A stretch of 64,000 bases of DNA from Leptolyngbya ohadii IS1 (GCF_002215035.1 NZ_NKFP01000006.1:3253080-3317079); one strand, 5' to 3'. Counted from the stretch's first letter, positions 40,661 to 50,144 are shown. Numbers and translations are program-made. Notes: a model not told the origin generated them from the letters alone.

Positions 40661-41323
40661 ATGAAACCGCGAATAACGACCCATTCGATTCCTTTTGATC
40701 AAGACCCAGGCATACCTTCTAAACTGAAGCAATTTAAGAGACTCCCCCAACGAATGTCAAGCTTTCTGCGTCAGGGATTTCTGTCGCTGGCTGTTATGAC
40801 TTCGGTGGTAGGCGTTTCTTCCCATACGCTGGCTCAAACCCTTTTCCCTAGCGATACGCTGTTTCCCGGCGATAGCGGTGCGAATGTATTCTATTTACAG
40901 CAGCTACTTCGCCGAGAAGGATTTTTTGTCTCAGTTGATGGGAGATACGGATCTGAGACGACGGCTGCGGTAACACAGTTTCAGCGACAGTGCGGATTAA
41001 TTGTGGACGGCATTGCTGGACCGCAAACCATTACCTCCCTCACTTCTAGTCGCTGCTCTGGATTGGTTCCGATTCAGCCTGAGCTGCCCATTGGAAATTT
41101 GCCAGAAGGTCCTTTTGTCGCAGTCGTTCCCGGTGATGACTTAAACACATTAAGGGCTGTTCAGCAGGTTGTCCCTGCGGCTGATATTGTCCCCAGTTCT
41201 CGCGGCGGTCGCGGTGCTTTTATTAGTGCTGGAGGCTATCGTGAACGGGATCGGGCTGAAGCGATCGTGAATCAACTGCGCGATCGTCGAGTGTCCAATG
41301 CCCGTGTCGAATTTCGCCCCTAG
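40661..41323 (+). CDS. Secreted peptidoglycan-binding protein with SPOR-like C-terminus
   Basis: A 220-residue protein. After a signal segment (FLSLAVMTSVVGVSSHTLAQ, about residues 40-58) comes a PG_binding_1 domain (LFPGDSGANVFYLQQLLRREGFFVSVDGRYGSETTAAVTQFQ...GIAGPQTI). The C-terminal half (PFVAVVPG...RGAFISAGGYRERDRAEAIVNQL) looks like a SPOR-type RNP-fold repeat. It is likely cell-wall-associated. The ATG at 40661 has GAGG upstream and is chosen over GTG 40646. Confidence 0.8.
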   Translation: MKPRITTHSIPFDQDPGIPSKLKQFKRLPQRMSSFLRQGFLSLAVMTSVVGVSSHTLAQTLFPSDTLFPGDSGANVFYLQQLLRREGFFVSVDGRYGSETTAAVTQFQRQCGLIVDGIAGPQTITSLTSSRCSGLVPIQPELPIGNLPEGPFVAVVPGDDLNTLRAVQQVVPAADIVPSSRGGRGAFISAGGYRERDRAEAIVNQLRDRRVSNARVEFRP

Positions 41324-41454
41324 CCGGATTTGTTGTTTTTGACTGTAGACCGATTCTGATTAATGTAGCGTTCTTTCTAGCGTTCACTTTTTAGCGTTCT
41401 TCTCGTTCGGATTTCGCAAATTTTGGTCAAGCCGAATCTGGTCAGCTGAACTGA

Positions 41455-42642
41455 TTAAGCTGAAGCGATCTCGATTCGTGATTTGATCAGCGATCGCACT
41501 TCCTGCGCCGTTGCCGGAGCTAGCAATATGCCATTTCGATAGTGCCCGGTTGCCACGATCACATTCTGGTAGTCGGGCATCGGTTCAATTACGGGGGCAG
41601 GACGCTGATGCGGACGGGGACGCAAGCCTGACCACTGCTGAATAATTTCCCCCGATGCCAGTACCGGACAAAGGTCGATCGCTCCCTGCAAAACTAATCG
41701 CAGACGATCCGCAACTGGAACCATTGCCGCTTCTGCCATCGAAACTTCCGGCGGAAATTCAACCGTTGCCCCCACCCAGTATTCCCGACCGCCGTATTTC
41801 TGATCGCCCAAAGGCACTAAATGAATATCATTGCCTGTAACGACGGGCTGAAAATCTGCACTGCCTAGCGGCTCCGCTAACCGCATCCGCACTGCTTGAC
41901 CTAAAACGGGACGAATCTCCAGCAAACTTTCCCGACGCGGACGGTCTTCCTCCGGCTCAGAGGGGCGTCCCTGCTGCAAAGCCTTCAATAACGGCGTTGA
42001 TCCTAGCCCTGCCGTCACCACGATCGCATCAACGTTAAGCTGCTCCTGACCGAGCGCGATTGTATGACAGCGAGCAGAACCATCCGAAGCGAGGGTTGAC
42101 TCAAACCCGGTAATTTCTGTCTGCAAGCGAAACTGGACTCCCCGCTGCCGAGCCGCCTGGATGAGCGACAGGGTCAGTGCTTTGGGGTCAAGCTGACGAT
42201 CGTCCGCCGAGTAAATTGCTCCCGTTACCCGTGGGCTAGTAATTTGCGGACAGTGCTGCCGGAGTTTTGCCAGCTCCCACCGTTCCAGATGCCATCCCTG
42301 CGATTGGCGCGTGGCAATCAAGTTATCCCAGTCCGGCGATTCCTCTTCTGCCAGACATAGCTTAACAATCCCCTGGCGGTTAAACGGAATGCGATCGCCC
42401 GTTGCCTGCTCCAACTCAGGGATCAGCGTTTCGTAGCGCTTCAGGCTGATCTCCCGCAAGTTCCAGGCACGCCCTTTCACCTTCTGGCTAATTGCGCCCA
42501 TCAATACCCCCAGCGCCGCCTGCGTTGCGCCCTGTGCCGGAAGCTGGCGATCGATCACAGTAATCTTCAAGTCCGGCTGCTGGCTTAGTTCATAGGCAGT
42601 CATTGCCCCGATTGCGCCACAGCCAAGGATGGCGATGTGCAT
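41455..42642 (-). CDS. FAD-dependent oxidoreductase, glycine oxidase (ThiO)-like
   Basis: A 395-residue D-amino-acid-oxidase-fold enzyme. The Rossmann FAD motif IAILGCGAIGAMTAYEL is at the N-terminus, then an adenine-pocket acid (TVIDRQ), AIVVTAGLGST and a C-terminal IIQQWSGLRPRPHQRPAPVI ... VIVATGHYRNGILLAPATA. The last is the family's substrate/FAD loop, as in ThiO. Glycine oxidases feed thiazole synthesis in thiamine pathways; that role here is only inferred. First of a minus-strand run with psbQ and lepB upstream. Confidence 0.82.
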   Translation of the reverse strand: MHIAILGCGAIGAMTAYELSQQPDLKITVIDRQLPAQGATQAALGVLMGAISQKVKGRAWNLREISLKRYETLIPELEQATGDRIPFNRQGIVKLCLAEEESPDWDNLIATRQSQGWHLERWELAKLRQHCPQITSPRVTGAIYSADDRQLDPKALTLSLIQAARQRGVQFRLQTEITGFESTLASDGSARCHTIALGQEQLNVDAIVVTAGLGSTPLLKALQQGRPSEPEEDRPRRESLLEIRPVLGQAVRMRLAEPLGSADFQPVVTGNDIHLVPLGDQKYGGREYWVGATVEFPPEVSMAEAAMVPVADRLRLVLQGAIDLCPVLASGEIIQQWSGLRPRPHQRPAPVIEPMPDYQNVIVATGHYRNGILLAPATAQEVRSLIKSRIEIASA

Positions 42643-42649
42643 TTGAGTG

Positions 42650-42827
42650 AGGAGAGAGTAGGGAATCGGGAGTGGGCAGTGGGGGAGTGGTTGGAAAGAT
42701 GCGGAGGTGGGCAGAGAAGGAAATAGGGAGAGATGCGGAGTTTCATAGGCTAAATGATTCCTACTCCCCTAATTCCCTGCTCCCTTACTCTCTTGCTTCC
42801 TACTCCCCACTCCCCACTTCCCACTTT
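42650..42827. repeat. G-rich and C-rich repeat cluster between thiO-like gene and psbQ
   Basis: GGAGTGGGCAGTGGGGGAGTGG on one side and CTACTCCCCTAATTCCCTGCTCCC, CTACTCCCCACTCCCCAC on the other, i.e. complementary members of the same family facing each other. The two could pair into a long imperfect stem. Confidence 0.6.
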
Positions 42828-43271
42828 CTACGAAGGAATCTTCTCAATAAATGCATCAAAGTCCTTCAGCAATTCATTGTAGTTTCGCAGGGCTTTGATA
42901 CCGTCCTGTGCCTGGGCTGCTTCGTCGATCGCAATCAGGTGTTCAAAGGTTTCTTTGGCTGCGGTCTCTGCGGCTTTTTGCTCAGACGGCAGCAGGTTGC
43001 GCGACAGGCGAAGCATCGTAGCTCGGATCTCGCCCAGCGGACCGTGGATGAGAGATTCTACATCTGTCCATCGCTTTTGCTGAACCAGGGGGGGCAGTTC
43101 CAGCATCCGATCGCGGGAGCTTTGCAGTCGGGTAGTGTACTGCTGGATCTGGGTAAGTTGATCGGTTGTGTAGGTGGGTGCTTTGGCAGTAGGAGTAGGA
43201 CTGCTACAGCTCACAAGCAGGCTGGTTACGGCAACCAGAATCAGGGCAATCAATGACCGATAACGGAACAT
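42828..43271 (-). CDS. psbQ: Photosystem II protein PsbQ (CyanoQ lipoprotein)
   Basis: A 147-residue protein with a lipobox (LIALILVAVTSLLVSC, Cys about residue 22) and a four-helix bundle (DQLTQIQQYTTRLQSSRDRMLELPPLVQQKRWTDVESLIHGPLGEIRATM ...). This matches cyanobacterial PsbQ, a lumenal lipoprotein that stabilises the oxygen-evolving side of photosystem II. ATG 43271 is chosen because it starts right at the signal peptide; a GTG lies six codons upstream. Confidence 0.9.
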   Translation of the reverse strand: MFRYRSLIALILVAVTSLLVSCSSPTPTAKAPTYTTDQLTQIQQYTTRLQSSRDRMLELPPLVQQKRWTDVESLIHGPLGEIRATMLRLSRNLLPSEQKAAETAAKETFEHLIAIDEAAQAQDGIKALRNYNELLKDFDAFIEKIPS

Positions 43272-43380
43272 AGGAAGTTGTCTCACCAATTCACTGTACG
43301 GAATAAGGTTTAAAAAAACCTAAAAACCAAGTCCATCCTATAGCGGATTGGGTCGGTGAGACAGTCGCAATCGAACTGAA

Positions 43381-44154
43381 TTAGGGGGAGGGCTGTGCCG
43401 CAGGCTGATTTTGAGCGGGCTGATCCTGTCCGGGTTGACCCTGTCCGGACTGATCCTGTCCGGGCTCATAGTAAGGCGCAGAGTCAATATCGCCGACCCG
43501 ATTGGGGGGCCAGAAGCGGAACACGGCACGACCGATAATATTCTCACGCGGCACATAGCCCCAGAAATGGCTATCGAAGCTATTGTTGCGGTTGTCTCCT
43601 AGCACCAGATAGGAATCCGGCGGTACGACTTCCGGACCCCACTGGTAATCTGGTTTAGCGGCAATGTACTCTTCCTGAAGGGGCTGGTCGTTGATAAACA
43701 CAGTGCCGTTCTTGACCTCAACCTTTTCTCCCGGCAATCCAATCACTCGCTTGATGAAAGCATCCTTCAGCTCCGGGTTTTGCTGCCGCAGACGATCGTT
43801 GGGCCAAAAAACAATAATGTCTTCTCGCTGAGGCGGATTAAACCGATAGCTAATTTTCTCCACGATCAAGCGATCGTTGACTGCTAGAGTCGGCACCATC
43901 GATTCGGAGGGAATATAGCGAGCCTCTGCCACAAAATGACGAATTCCAAGTGCCAGTACCAGACTCAAACCGATCGTTTTTGCCGCTTCAACCCAGGCGT
44001 TTTCGGTCTTGGGTGCGGTGGAGTGAGATTTATCGCGGTCAGGCTTTAGCGACATGGCAGGGGGGGGAGCAGCGTCTGAAGCGGGTTTGTGACTGGAATC
44101 CTCAGGCGGAGTGGGGTGGCTATGGGGTGGGAGATTAGGATCGGGATGAGACAT
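43381..44154 (-). CDS. lepB: Signal peptidase I
   Basis: A 257-residue S26 peptidase. A Pro/Ser/His-rich N-terminal tail of about 50 residues precedes the single transmembrane helix ([15 protein letters not shown]). The catalytic Ser is in [12 protein letters not shown], the Lys in [15 protein letters not shown], and [16 protein letters not shown] follows. It removes signal peptides at the plasma or thylakoid membrane. The C-terminal tail is a Gln/Pro/Gly repeat from 15-bp units (43417-43461). The ATG at 44154 is preferred to one at 44220. Confidence 0.93.
   Translation of the reverse strand: MSHPDPNLPPHSHPTPPEDSSHKPASDAAPPPAMSLKPDRDKSHSTAPKTENAWVEAAKTIGLSLVLALGIRHFVAEARYIPSESMVPTLAVNDRLIVEKISYRFNPPQREDIIVFWPNDRLRQQNPELKDAFIKRVIGLPGEKVEVKNGTVFINDQPLQEEYIAAKPDYQWGPEVVPPDSYLVLGDNRNNSFDSHFWGYVPRENIIGRAVFRFWPPNRVGDIDSAPYYEPGQDQSGQGQPGQDQPAQNQPAAQPSP
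43417..43461 (-). repeat. Three 15-bp in-frame repeats at the lepB 3' end
   Basis: Units GGGCTGATCCTGTCC, GGGTTGACCCTGTCC and GGACTGATCCTGTCC (plus-strand reading), coding for GQDQP/GQGQP repeats after the catalytic fold. Confidence 0.85.
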
Positions 44155-44783
44155 GGATGACGAGATAGAAGTGGTCGAAAGCGCAGTTTGCAGCAGACCG
44201 AATTGCGGACAAGCCCTCAACGCAACACCAAAGCAGTGCCCCCACGAAAAGGAGCAGGGCTAAACCTTAGTTATGGCATAAAAATCCGCGACATAAGCGA
44301 AGGAAGGACATAGACCGGACGACAGTATCATAGTCCAAAGGGTCACAAAAGGATCAGTCAAGCGGGGCGCAGTCAGCGGAAAGGTCTGATCAAGCAGGTT
44401 TCCCAAATCGTTAACGGGTAGATCGTTCAAGTCAGAAAAATCTTCCTGACCACACGCTACTGAGACTTGATTACCCCCTCCAAACACCTTGATGAATTAC
44501 AACTGATTAATTACGACTAATTGCAGCGTTGATCCAGTGCTTTCCATTCTAATGGGTGAGCGTTATTTTCCTGGGTTGCTGCCGCGCCAGGCAATGTTGC
44601 TCTTGAAATAAAACTTACAGAATCCCCTCCGGTTCTGATTCTCTGGCGATTTCCCTAACTGTTTCTCTGATTATTTCTCTGACTATGCCCCTGCAACCGG
44701 GTTCCCCGCTCATTTGTCTCTGGGCTAACTCTGCTGCCAACCACGATCGACCGTTTGCGACTTCCGCAACATCCAAGAAGCAT
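44155..44783. other. Intergenic region upstream of lepB, about 630 bp
   Basis: Holds the lepB promoter region and the 3' flank of the DUF58 gene. Seen: a run of TTTCCCTAACTG/TTTCTCTGATTA/TTTCTCTGACTA units (44648-44685). No tRNA, small RNA or coding signature recognised. Confidence 0.4.
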
Positions 44784-45983
44784 TTACCCGATCGCCTGCT
44801 GTAGCTGCACCTGAAGCGACTTCTCCAAACTCATTTCTGCCACAGAATCATCGGACGCGATGACTAACCCCCGATTGCCCGAATCCGACAGAGCGTTTCG
44901 ATCGTCCGATCGCTGCCAGAGAATCCATCGGCTTCCCGAAGGCAAATCACTTAATGAGCCAGTATTCTGGGTGAGCCACAGGATCGGCTGCTGGGGACGA
45001 TCCCGCAGGGCTGCGGGCATCGGTGCCCGGTCGCTTTCCCCGGTCTGATGAGACTGAATATCTGCCAGCAGTTCCAGCACCGTTTGTTCGCCGCTCACCT
45101 GTCCCAGAGTCGTCCACAGGCTAACGCGCATCTGATGGCGCAGGACATAGCAATAGAGCGAGGCGGCTGCCACGACTGCCTGTTCAAAAGCTTCTGGCTC
45201 CCAAGTCACGCCGTTATCTAGCGCCACAATAATTTCCTGTCCGCCCGTGTAGGTTTCCAGTTCGCGGACGCGCAGTTCGCCATAGCGGGCACTGGTGCGC
45301 CAGTGGATCAGCCGCATGGAGTCACCCCATCGGTAGGGGCGCAGGGTGCGGGTTAAGTCCTGGTTGGCATTCTGGGTCTGATAGGCGTTAATCAATTGGG
45401 TATTGCTGTCCTGCCCCAGCGCATTCACGATCGGACAATTGCTCAGCGGCAGCACGGTCGGATACACGATCGCCACTGATTTCACCTTTTGACTGCGCCG
45501 ACACCAGAACAGCCCAAGCGGAGCCGCTGTGCGTCGATCGATCGTCTGCCACCGATAAATCCCCCGCTGCGGAGCCGGACATTCGTATCGCCAGAAAAAG
45601 CTCCCCTGGGGCGGAATCTGCTCGATCGCCGTTCGGCTGGGCTGACCGAGTTCCTTTGGCAGATTGTCCTGAAGCTGAATCAGCGTTTTCGGCTGACGAG
45701 TCTGATTTTCGATCGCTAGCTCGATCGTTAAAACATCTCCGGCATGAACTGAAGTAATTGGCTGTCGGCGAATCCGAATTCCTTGCAGCGATCGTTCCGG
45801 CAAAATTGCGCCAATCACCAGCAGCGCAAACATCACCCCGCTCATCACGTAGAGCCAGCCGGACATCGTATTTGTTGCCGCTCCAAAAAAGAACAGCGAT
45901 AGCCCCAGCAGAAGCCAGCCGCTATAGGTGGGCGTGACCCAGTGGGTTTCCAGCCAGTTCGTGATCTGCCGAAAGAATTTCAT
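44784..45983 (-). CDS. DUF58 domain-containing membrane protein
   Basis: A 399-residue protein. Two N-terminal hydrophobic helices (about residues 20-60) are followed by a beta-sandwich region (ELAIENQTRQPKTLIQLQDNLP) and the DUF58 signature YRWGDSMRLIHWRTSARYGELRVRE (about 225-250). A von Willebrand-like segment (IIVALDNGVTWEPEAFEQAVVAAASL) comes next. DUF58 proteins often work with MoxR ATPases, but none is near. The start is the ATG at 45983, embedded in a triple repeat of the ribosome-binding region (45981-46025). Confidence 0.85.
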   Translation of the reverse strand: MKFFRQITNWLETHWVTPTYSGWLLLGLSLFFFGAATNTMSGWLYVMSGVMFALLVIGAILPERSLQGIRIRRQPITSVHAGDVLTIELAIENQTRQPKTLIQLQDNLPKELGQPSRTAIEQIPPQGSFFWRYECPAPQRGIYRWQTIDRRTAAPLGLFWCRRSQKVKSVAIVYPTVLPLSNCPIVNALGQDSNTQLINAYQTQNANQDLTRTLRPYRWGDSMRLIHWRTSARYGELRVRELETYTGGQEIIVALDNGVTWEPEAFEQAVVAAASLYCYVLRHQMRVSLWTTLGQVSGEQTVLELLADIQSHQTGESDRAPMPAALRDRPQQPILWLTQNTGSLSDLPSGSRWILWQRSDDRNALSDSGNRGLVIASDDSVAEMSLEKSLQVQLQQAIG

Positions 45984-46025
45984 CTTTTCCCAGTTAATCT
46001 TTTCCCAGTTAATCTTTTCCCAGTT
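45981..46025 (-). repeat. Three 15-bp repeats covering the DUF58 ribosome-binding site and start
   Basis: On the minus strand AACTGGGAAAAGATT occurs twice, then AACTGGGAAAAGATG, where the last ATG is the start codon. Each unit repeats the Shine-Dalgarno-like GGGAAAAG. The units are in frame with the gene. Confidence 0.9.
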
Positions 46026-46316
46026 AGAAGTATTGGGTACACAACGATCGCCCTCCCCCAGTATTCCCCTCTTTCCCCCTACTTTCCACTCCCCACTCCC
46101 CCGATTCCCCCACAGACAGAACTCTAACCCACTAATCCCTACCCTCAGGATGTAGTAGATCGATCGTCAGGCACAATACAATCACTCCAACATCGCCCCA
46201 GTCATCATGACAGTCATAGCCGCAGTCTTCAGGGCGTTGCGAGTAGCAAATCCAGCGACACTCAGCGATCGCAAGTTATAATTTTTGCGGAGCTTACCGA
46301 TCCAGCCTCTTAAATT

Positions 46317-46652
46317 ATGAACAATCCACTGACTCACGCCTTCTTTATTGGTCGCGCTTTTGCTGAGGCACTGGGCGAACAGGTTGAACATACCGTTACC
46401 AACACCTTGAGCGAACTCGGTAAGTTTGATGCAGAGCAACGGGAACGACTGCGGCAGTTCACCGAAGATGTAATGGAACGGGCACGCCGCGCTGAAGAAA
46501 TGGCAACCCAGGGATCGACGGGTTCCGCCACCACTTCTTATTCCGCCTCGCGCAAGGCAGACGATGTTCAGGAAATGGTCGATAACCTGCGGGCAGAAAC
46601 CGCTCAGCTTCGAGCAGAGCTTCAGCAGTATCGCAACCAGTCTTCCCAGTAA
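46317..46652 (+). CDS. Small conserved cyanobacterial protein, 111 aa
   Basis: A helical protein: NPLTHAFFIGRAFAEALGEQVEHTVTNTLSELGKFDAEQRERLRQF, then a Ser/Thr linker and a coiled-coil (DVQEMVDNLRAETAQLRAELQQY). It resembles a conserved cyanobacterial family that I recall as DUF6825; this is unverified. It lies 74 bp upstream of the ABC1-kinase gene on the same strand. Function unknown. Confidence 0.65.
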   Translation: MNNPLTHAFFIGRAFAEALGEQVEHTVTNTLSELGKFDAEQRERLRQFTEDVMERARRAEEMATQGSTGSATTSYSASRKADDVQEMVDNLRAETAQLRAELQQYRNQSSQ

Positions 46653-46726
46653 GGTTTTATCTGTTTGTTCCCCACTCTCCCCTAATCTCCCTTTAGTAAA
46701 CCCTTTTACGGAATTCCCCAACTCGC

Positions 46727-48580
46727 GTGGCTGTCCTCCCCGACGATCCGATTTTTGATTCCGAATCTGAAATGCCGTTGCCCAAACGCGATCGCAATCT
46801 GGCGACGGTACAGCATCATCTGTCTTCGATCAACCTGGAAGCCGATCGCCAGGATTACCAGCAGGGTTACGAGAGTACAGCCCCAGTAAAGTCCTACAGC
46901 GGCAAGGCGTATCGCTGGAATCGCGAAAAGTATTCCCGCCAGCGTCGCTTTATCGATATCTGGTCGTTTGTGCTGCGGTTCATGACCTCTCAGTGGGCAT
47001 ACGGCAAATCCTGGACGTATCCCGGCGGCAAAACGGAGGAAAAGCAGGCAAAGCGTCGTCGTGCCCAGGCGGTCTGGATTCGGGAAACCTTCCTCGATCT
47101 GGGACCCACCTTCATCAAAGTCGGGCAACTTTTCTCCACCAGAGCCGATCTGTTTCCCGTCGAGTACGTTGAGGAACTGTCGAAGCTTCAGGATAAAGTG
47201 CCTGCCTTTAGCTACGACCAGATCGAAACGATTATTGAGCAGGACTTTGGGCGATCGATTCCCGAACTGTTCAGCAGCTTCGATCCGATTCCCTTAGCGG
47301 CGGCGAGTTTGGGACAGGTGCATCGGGCACAGCTCCATTCCGGCGAAGAGGTTGTTGTCAAAGTACAGCGACCGGGACTGAAGAAGCTCTTTACGATCGA
47401 CCTGCAAATCCTCAAGGGCATTGCCCGCTACTTCCAGAGCCATCCCAAGTGGGGACGCGGACGCGACTGGATGGGCATCTACGAAGAGTGCTGCCGAATT
47501 TTGTGGGAAGAAATTGACTACCTCAACGAAGGACGCAACGCCGATACCTTCCGGCGCAACTTTCGCGACGAGGATTGGGTAAAGGTGCCCCGCGTCTACT
47601 GGCGCTATAGCTCTCCCCGTGTGCTGACGCTGGAATATATGCCGGGAATCAAAATTAGCCACTACGAAGCACTGGAAGCTGCCGGACTCGATCGCAAAAG
47701 TCTGGCAAGAATGGGTGCCCAGGCATACCTGCAACAGCTGCTCAACGACGGCTTTTTCCATGCCGATCCCCACCCCGGCAACATTGCCGCCAGCCCCGAC
47801 GGTTCGCTGATTTTCTACGATTTCGGCATGATGGGTCGGGTGCAGGCTGTGACCCGCGAGAAGCTGATGGATACCTTCTTTGGTATTGCCCAGAAGGACG
47901 GCGATCGCGTGATGAACTCCCTGATTGCGCTGGGGGCGCTGTCTCCTGCTGAGGATATGGGTCCGGTACGGCGATCGATTCAGTATATGCTGGATCACTT
48001 CATGGATCAGCCGTTCGAGAATCAGTCCGTGGCGTCGATCAGCGATGACCTGTACGAAATTGCCTACGACCAGCCGTTCCGCTTCCCGGCAACGTTTACC
48101 TTTGTGATGCGGGCATTCTCGACGCTGGAGGGCGTGGGCAAGGGGCTAGACCCCGACTTTAACTTTATGGAGGTTGCAAAACCGTTTGCAATGCAGCTTA
48201 TGTCTAATGGAAATGGTTCTCCGGCTCAAGGGTTGTCCGATAGTCTCTTAGGGGAATTGGGTCGGCAGGCGGCACAGGTCAGCACATCGGCGCTGGGACT
48301 TCCTCGACGAATTGAGGATACGCTGGATAAGCTGGAGCGAGGTGACATTCGGGTGCGGGTGCGATCGACGGAAAGCGATCGAGTACTGCGACGGGTGAGC
48401 AACGTCAACATGGGCACGAATTACAGCCTGTTAATCGGGACATTCACGCTGTCAGCCACGATTTTGCTGGTAAATAACATGATCTGGTTAGCGGCGGCGG
48501 CGGCAGTTCCGGCAGTTCTGTCAGGATTTGCTCTGATCCGGTTGTTAATGCGGATTGATCGTTACGATCGAATGTTTTAA
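46727..48580 (+). CDS. ABC1/UbiB (AarF) family protein kinase-like protein
   Basis: A 617-residue protein with the ABC1K signature: FIKVGQLFSTRADLFP (KxGQ motif), AAASLGQVHRAQLHSGEEVVVKVQRPG (Ala-rich loop and Lys), NYDYLNEG-like EEIDYLNEGRNAD, and the catalytic HADPHPGNIAASPDGSLIFYDFGMMG. Two C-terminal transmembrane helices (YSLLIGTFTLSATILLV and AAAAVPAVLSGFALIRLL) anchor it. In cyanobacteria and plastids such kinases affect prenylquinone metabolism and stress responses. The GTG at 46727 is the likely start. A PP2C gene starts 27 bp after its stop. Confidence 0.9.
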   Translation: MAVLPDDPIFDSESEMPLPKRDRNLATVQHHLSSINLEADRQDYQQGYESTAPVKSYSGKAYRWNREKYSRQRRFIDIWSFVLRFMTSQWAYGKSWTYPGGKTEEKQAKRRRAQAVWIRETFLDLGPTFIKVGQLFSTRADLFPVEYVEELSKLQDKVPAFSYDQIETIIEQDFGRSIPELFSSFDPIPLAAASLGQVHRAQLHSGEEVVVKVQRPGLKKLFTIDLQILKGIARYFQSHPKWGRGRDWMGIYEECCRILWEEIDYLNEGRNADTFRRNFRDEDWVKVPRVYWRYSSPRVLTLEYMPGIKISHYEALEAAGLDRKSLARMGAQAYLQQLLNDGFFHADPHPGNIAASPDGSLIFYDFGMMGRVQAVTREKLMDTFFGIAQKDGDRVMNSLIALGALSPAEDMGPVRRSIQYMLDHFMDQPFENQSVASISDDLYEIAYDQPFRFPATFTFVMRAFSTLEGVGKGLDPDFNFMEVAKPFAMQLMSNGNGSPAQGLSDSLLGELGRQAAQVSTSALGLPRRIEDTLDKLERGDIRVRVRSTESDRVLRRVSNVNMGTNYSLLIGTFTLSATILLVNNMIWLAAAAAVPAVLSGFALIRLLMRIDRYDRMF

Positions 48581-48607
48581 GCTGAATTCAACTCTATTCT
48601 CCTGCCC

Positions 48608-49390
48608 ATGCCGCTGGCTTCCACCATGAAACCCTTGTTTACGGGTCTGACCGATCCGGGGTTACTGCGTTCCGTTAATCAAGATGACTATTATTTAGAC
48701 CCCCAGGGTCGCTTTTTTATCGTGGCGGATGGCATGGGCGGACATGCAGGCGGACAGGAAGCCAGCCACATTGCAACGACCGCGATTCAGAGCTATCTCA
48801 ATGAATACTGGGATTCGGACGAACCTTCAACCGTTCTGCTAGAGCAGGCTTTTCTACGGGCAAATCGCGCCATTCTTAAGGATCAGGCAAAACATCCGGA
48901 GCGATCGGATATGGGGACGACCGCAGTGGTCGTGCTGTTTCGCGATCAGCAGTCCTGGTGCGCCCACGTTGGCGATTCGCGGCTGTATCGGCTGCGGGGG
49001 GCAAAGCTGCATCAAGTCACGGAAGATCATACCTGGGTTGCACGGGCAACCAAGATGGGCGATCTGACTCCAGAGCAGGCAAGGCTTCACCCCTGGCGGC
49101 ATATTCTGTCTCGCTGTCTGGGTCGCGAAGATGTGGGACAAATTGATGTCCAGTCCTTTGATTTGCAGGTGAACGATCGGCTGCTGCTGTGCAGCGATGG
49201 ACTCACGGAAGAACTGCCGGATCACCTGATCGCCTTCCATCTGAAGACCATTCGTGCCTGCGATCGGGCGGCGGCAACGCTGGTGGGGGCAGCAAAGGAG
49301 CGAGGCGGACGGGACAACATTACGGTCGTAATTGTGGCGTTTGAGGAAATCCCTGTCGCGAACGAAATGCAACCGGATATTCGTTCGTAA
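48608..49390 (+). CDS. PP2C-type serine/threonine protein phosphatase
   Basis: A 260-residue PPM phosphatase with the metal-binding motifs VADGMGGHAGG, MGTTAVVV, VGDSRLYRLRG, LLCSDGLTEEL and GGRDNITVVIV. It dephosphorylates Ser/Thr-phosphorylated proteins in the cytoplasm. It lies 27 bp after the ABC1-type kinase gene, suggesting co-transcription. The 3' end runs into 13-14-bp degenerate repeats (49376-49425). Confidence 0.94.
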   Translation: MPLASTMKPLFTGLTDPGLLRSVNQDDYYLDPQGRFFIVADGMGGHAGGQEASHIATTAIQSYLNEYWDSDEPSTVLLEQAFLRANRAILKDQAKHPERSDMGTTAVVVLFRDQQSWCAHVGDSRLYRLRGAKLHQVTEDHTWVARATKMGDLTPEQARLHPWRHILSRCLGREDVGQIDVQSFDLQVNDRLLLCSDGLTEELPDHLIAFHLKTIRACDRAAATLVGAAKERGGRDNITVVIVAFEEIPVANEMQPDIRS

Positions 49391-49425
49391 TATTCGTTCG
49401 TAGTATTCATTCCTGATATTCATCC
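49376..49425. repeat. Degenerate 13-14-bp tandem units over the PP2C stop
   Basis: GATATTCGTTCGTAA, TATTCGTTCGTAG, TATTCATTCCTGA and TATTCATCC. The first unit contains the TAA stop (49388-49390). Confidence 0.75.
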
Positions 49426-49529
49426 TTTGGACAGACATTAATTCTATTGAACTGCGGTGGCTGCCCAGTGGAAGGTGATATAACCTATTGGGGTATGCGC
49501 CTCAGGTTGCCGATTCTCTGTTTGGCTTT

Positions 49530-50144
49530 ATGACATTGCGACAGGCAGTTTTAGCAAAAAAGCGATCCTCCCGGCGATCGGGCTGGAGGCGCGGAGTCAC
49601 AAGAATTTTCTTCGGTGTTACGCTGGTTGGACTGTTGGGATTTGGCTTTCAGCAGGTCGGAAGTTGGTGGCAAAAGCCTCAGGCAGTGCTGGTATTGGGC
49701 GGCGCAACGGAGCGAGAAATTTTTGCGGCACAGTTTGCCCAGGAGCATCCGAACCTGCCGATCTGGGTGTCTTCTGGCAGCAATCCCGAATATGCGGAAT
49801 GGGTGTTCTCCGAGGCAGGCATTCCCGCCGATCGCGTTCACCTGGACTATCAGGCAGTTGATACCGTCACGAACTTTACGACTTTGGTCGATCATCTCAA
49901 AGCTGAGGGCATTACCAGCGTTTATCTAATTACCTCTGACTACCACATGCGTCGCGCCAAGGTAATTGGGGAAATTATTTTTGGCAGTCGCGGCATTGAC
50001 TTTAAGCCGATCGCCGTTCCCAGCCGTCAGCAGGATGAGCCGATCGAGAAGGTGGTGCGGGATGCCGCCAGAGCCGTTTTGTGGGTGACGACTGGCAATA
50101 CGGGGGAAGATTTGCTAGAACGCTGGAAGCACACGGTTCAATAA
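49530..50144 (+). CDS. YdcF/SanA-like DUF218 protein
   Basis: A 204-residue protein with one N-terminal transmembrane helix (IFFGVTLVGLLGFGF) and the DUF218 core: AVLVLGGATEREIFAAQFA, IWVSSGSNPEYAEWVFSEAGI and VYLITSDYHMRRAKVIGEII. Family members include YdcF and SanA, linked to envelope metabolism; the precise role here is unknown. ATG 49530 is chosen over an upstream TTG at 49488. Confidence 0.85.
   Translation: MTLRQAVLAKKRSSRRSGWRRGVTRIFFGVTLVGLLGFGFQQVGSWWQKPQAVLVLGGATEREIFAAQFAQEHPNLPIWVSSGSNPEYAEWVFSEAGIPADRVHLDYQAVDTVTNFTTLVDHLKAEGITSVYLITSDYHMRRAKVIGEIIFGSRGIDFKPIAVPSRQQDEPIEKVVRDAARAVLWVTTGNTGEDLLERWKHTVQ

Noticed and set aside
42650-42835. Opposed G-rich and C-rich blocks taken as a possible mobile element
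   Set aside because: No terminal duplications and the vocabulary recurs widely, so a repeat family is the simpler reading.
46182-46721. 179-codon minus-strand frame
   Set aside because: Antisense to the conserved small protein at 46317-46652 and to the beginning of the ABC1 gene region; no motif.
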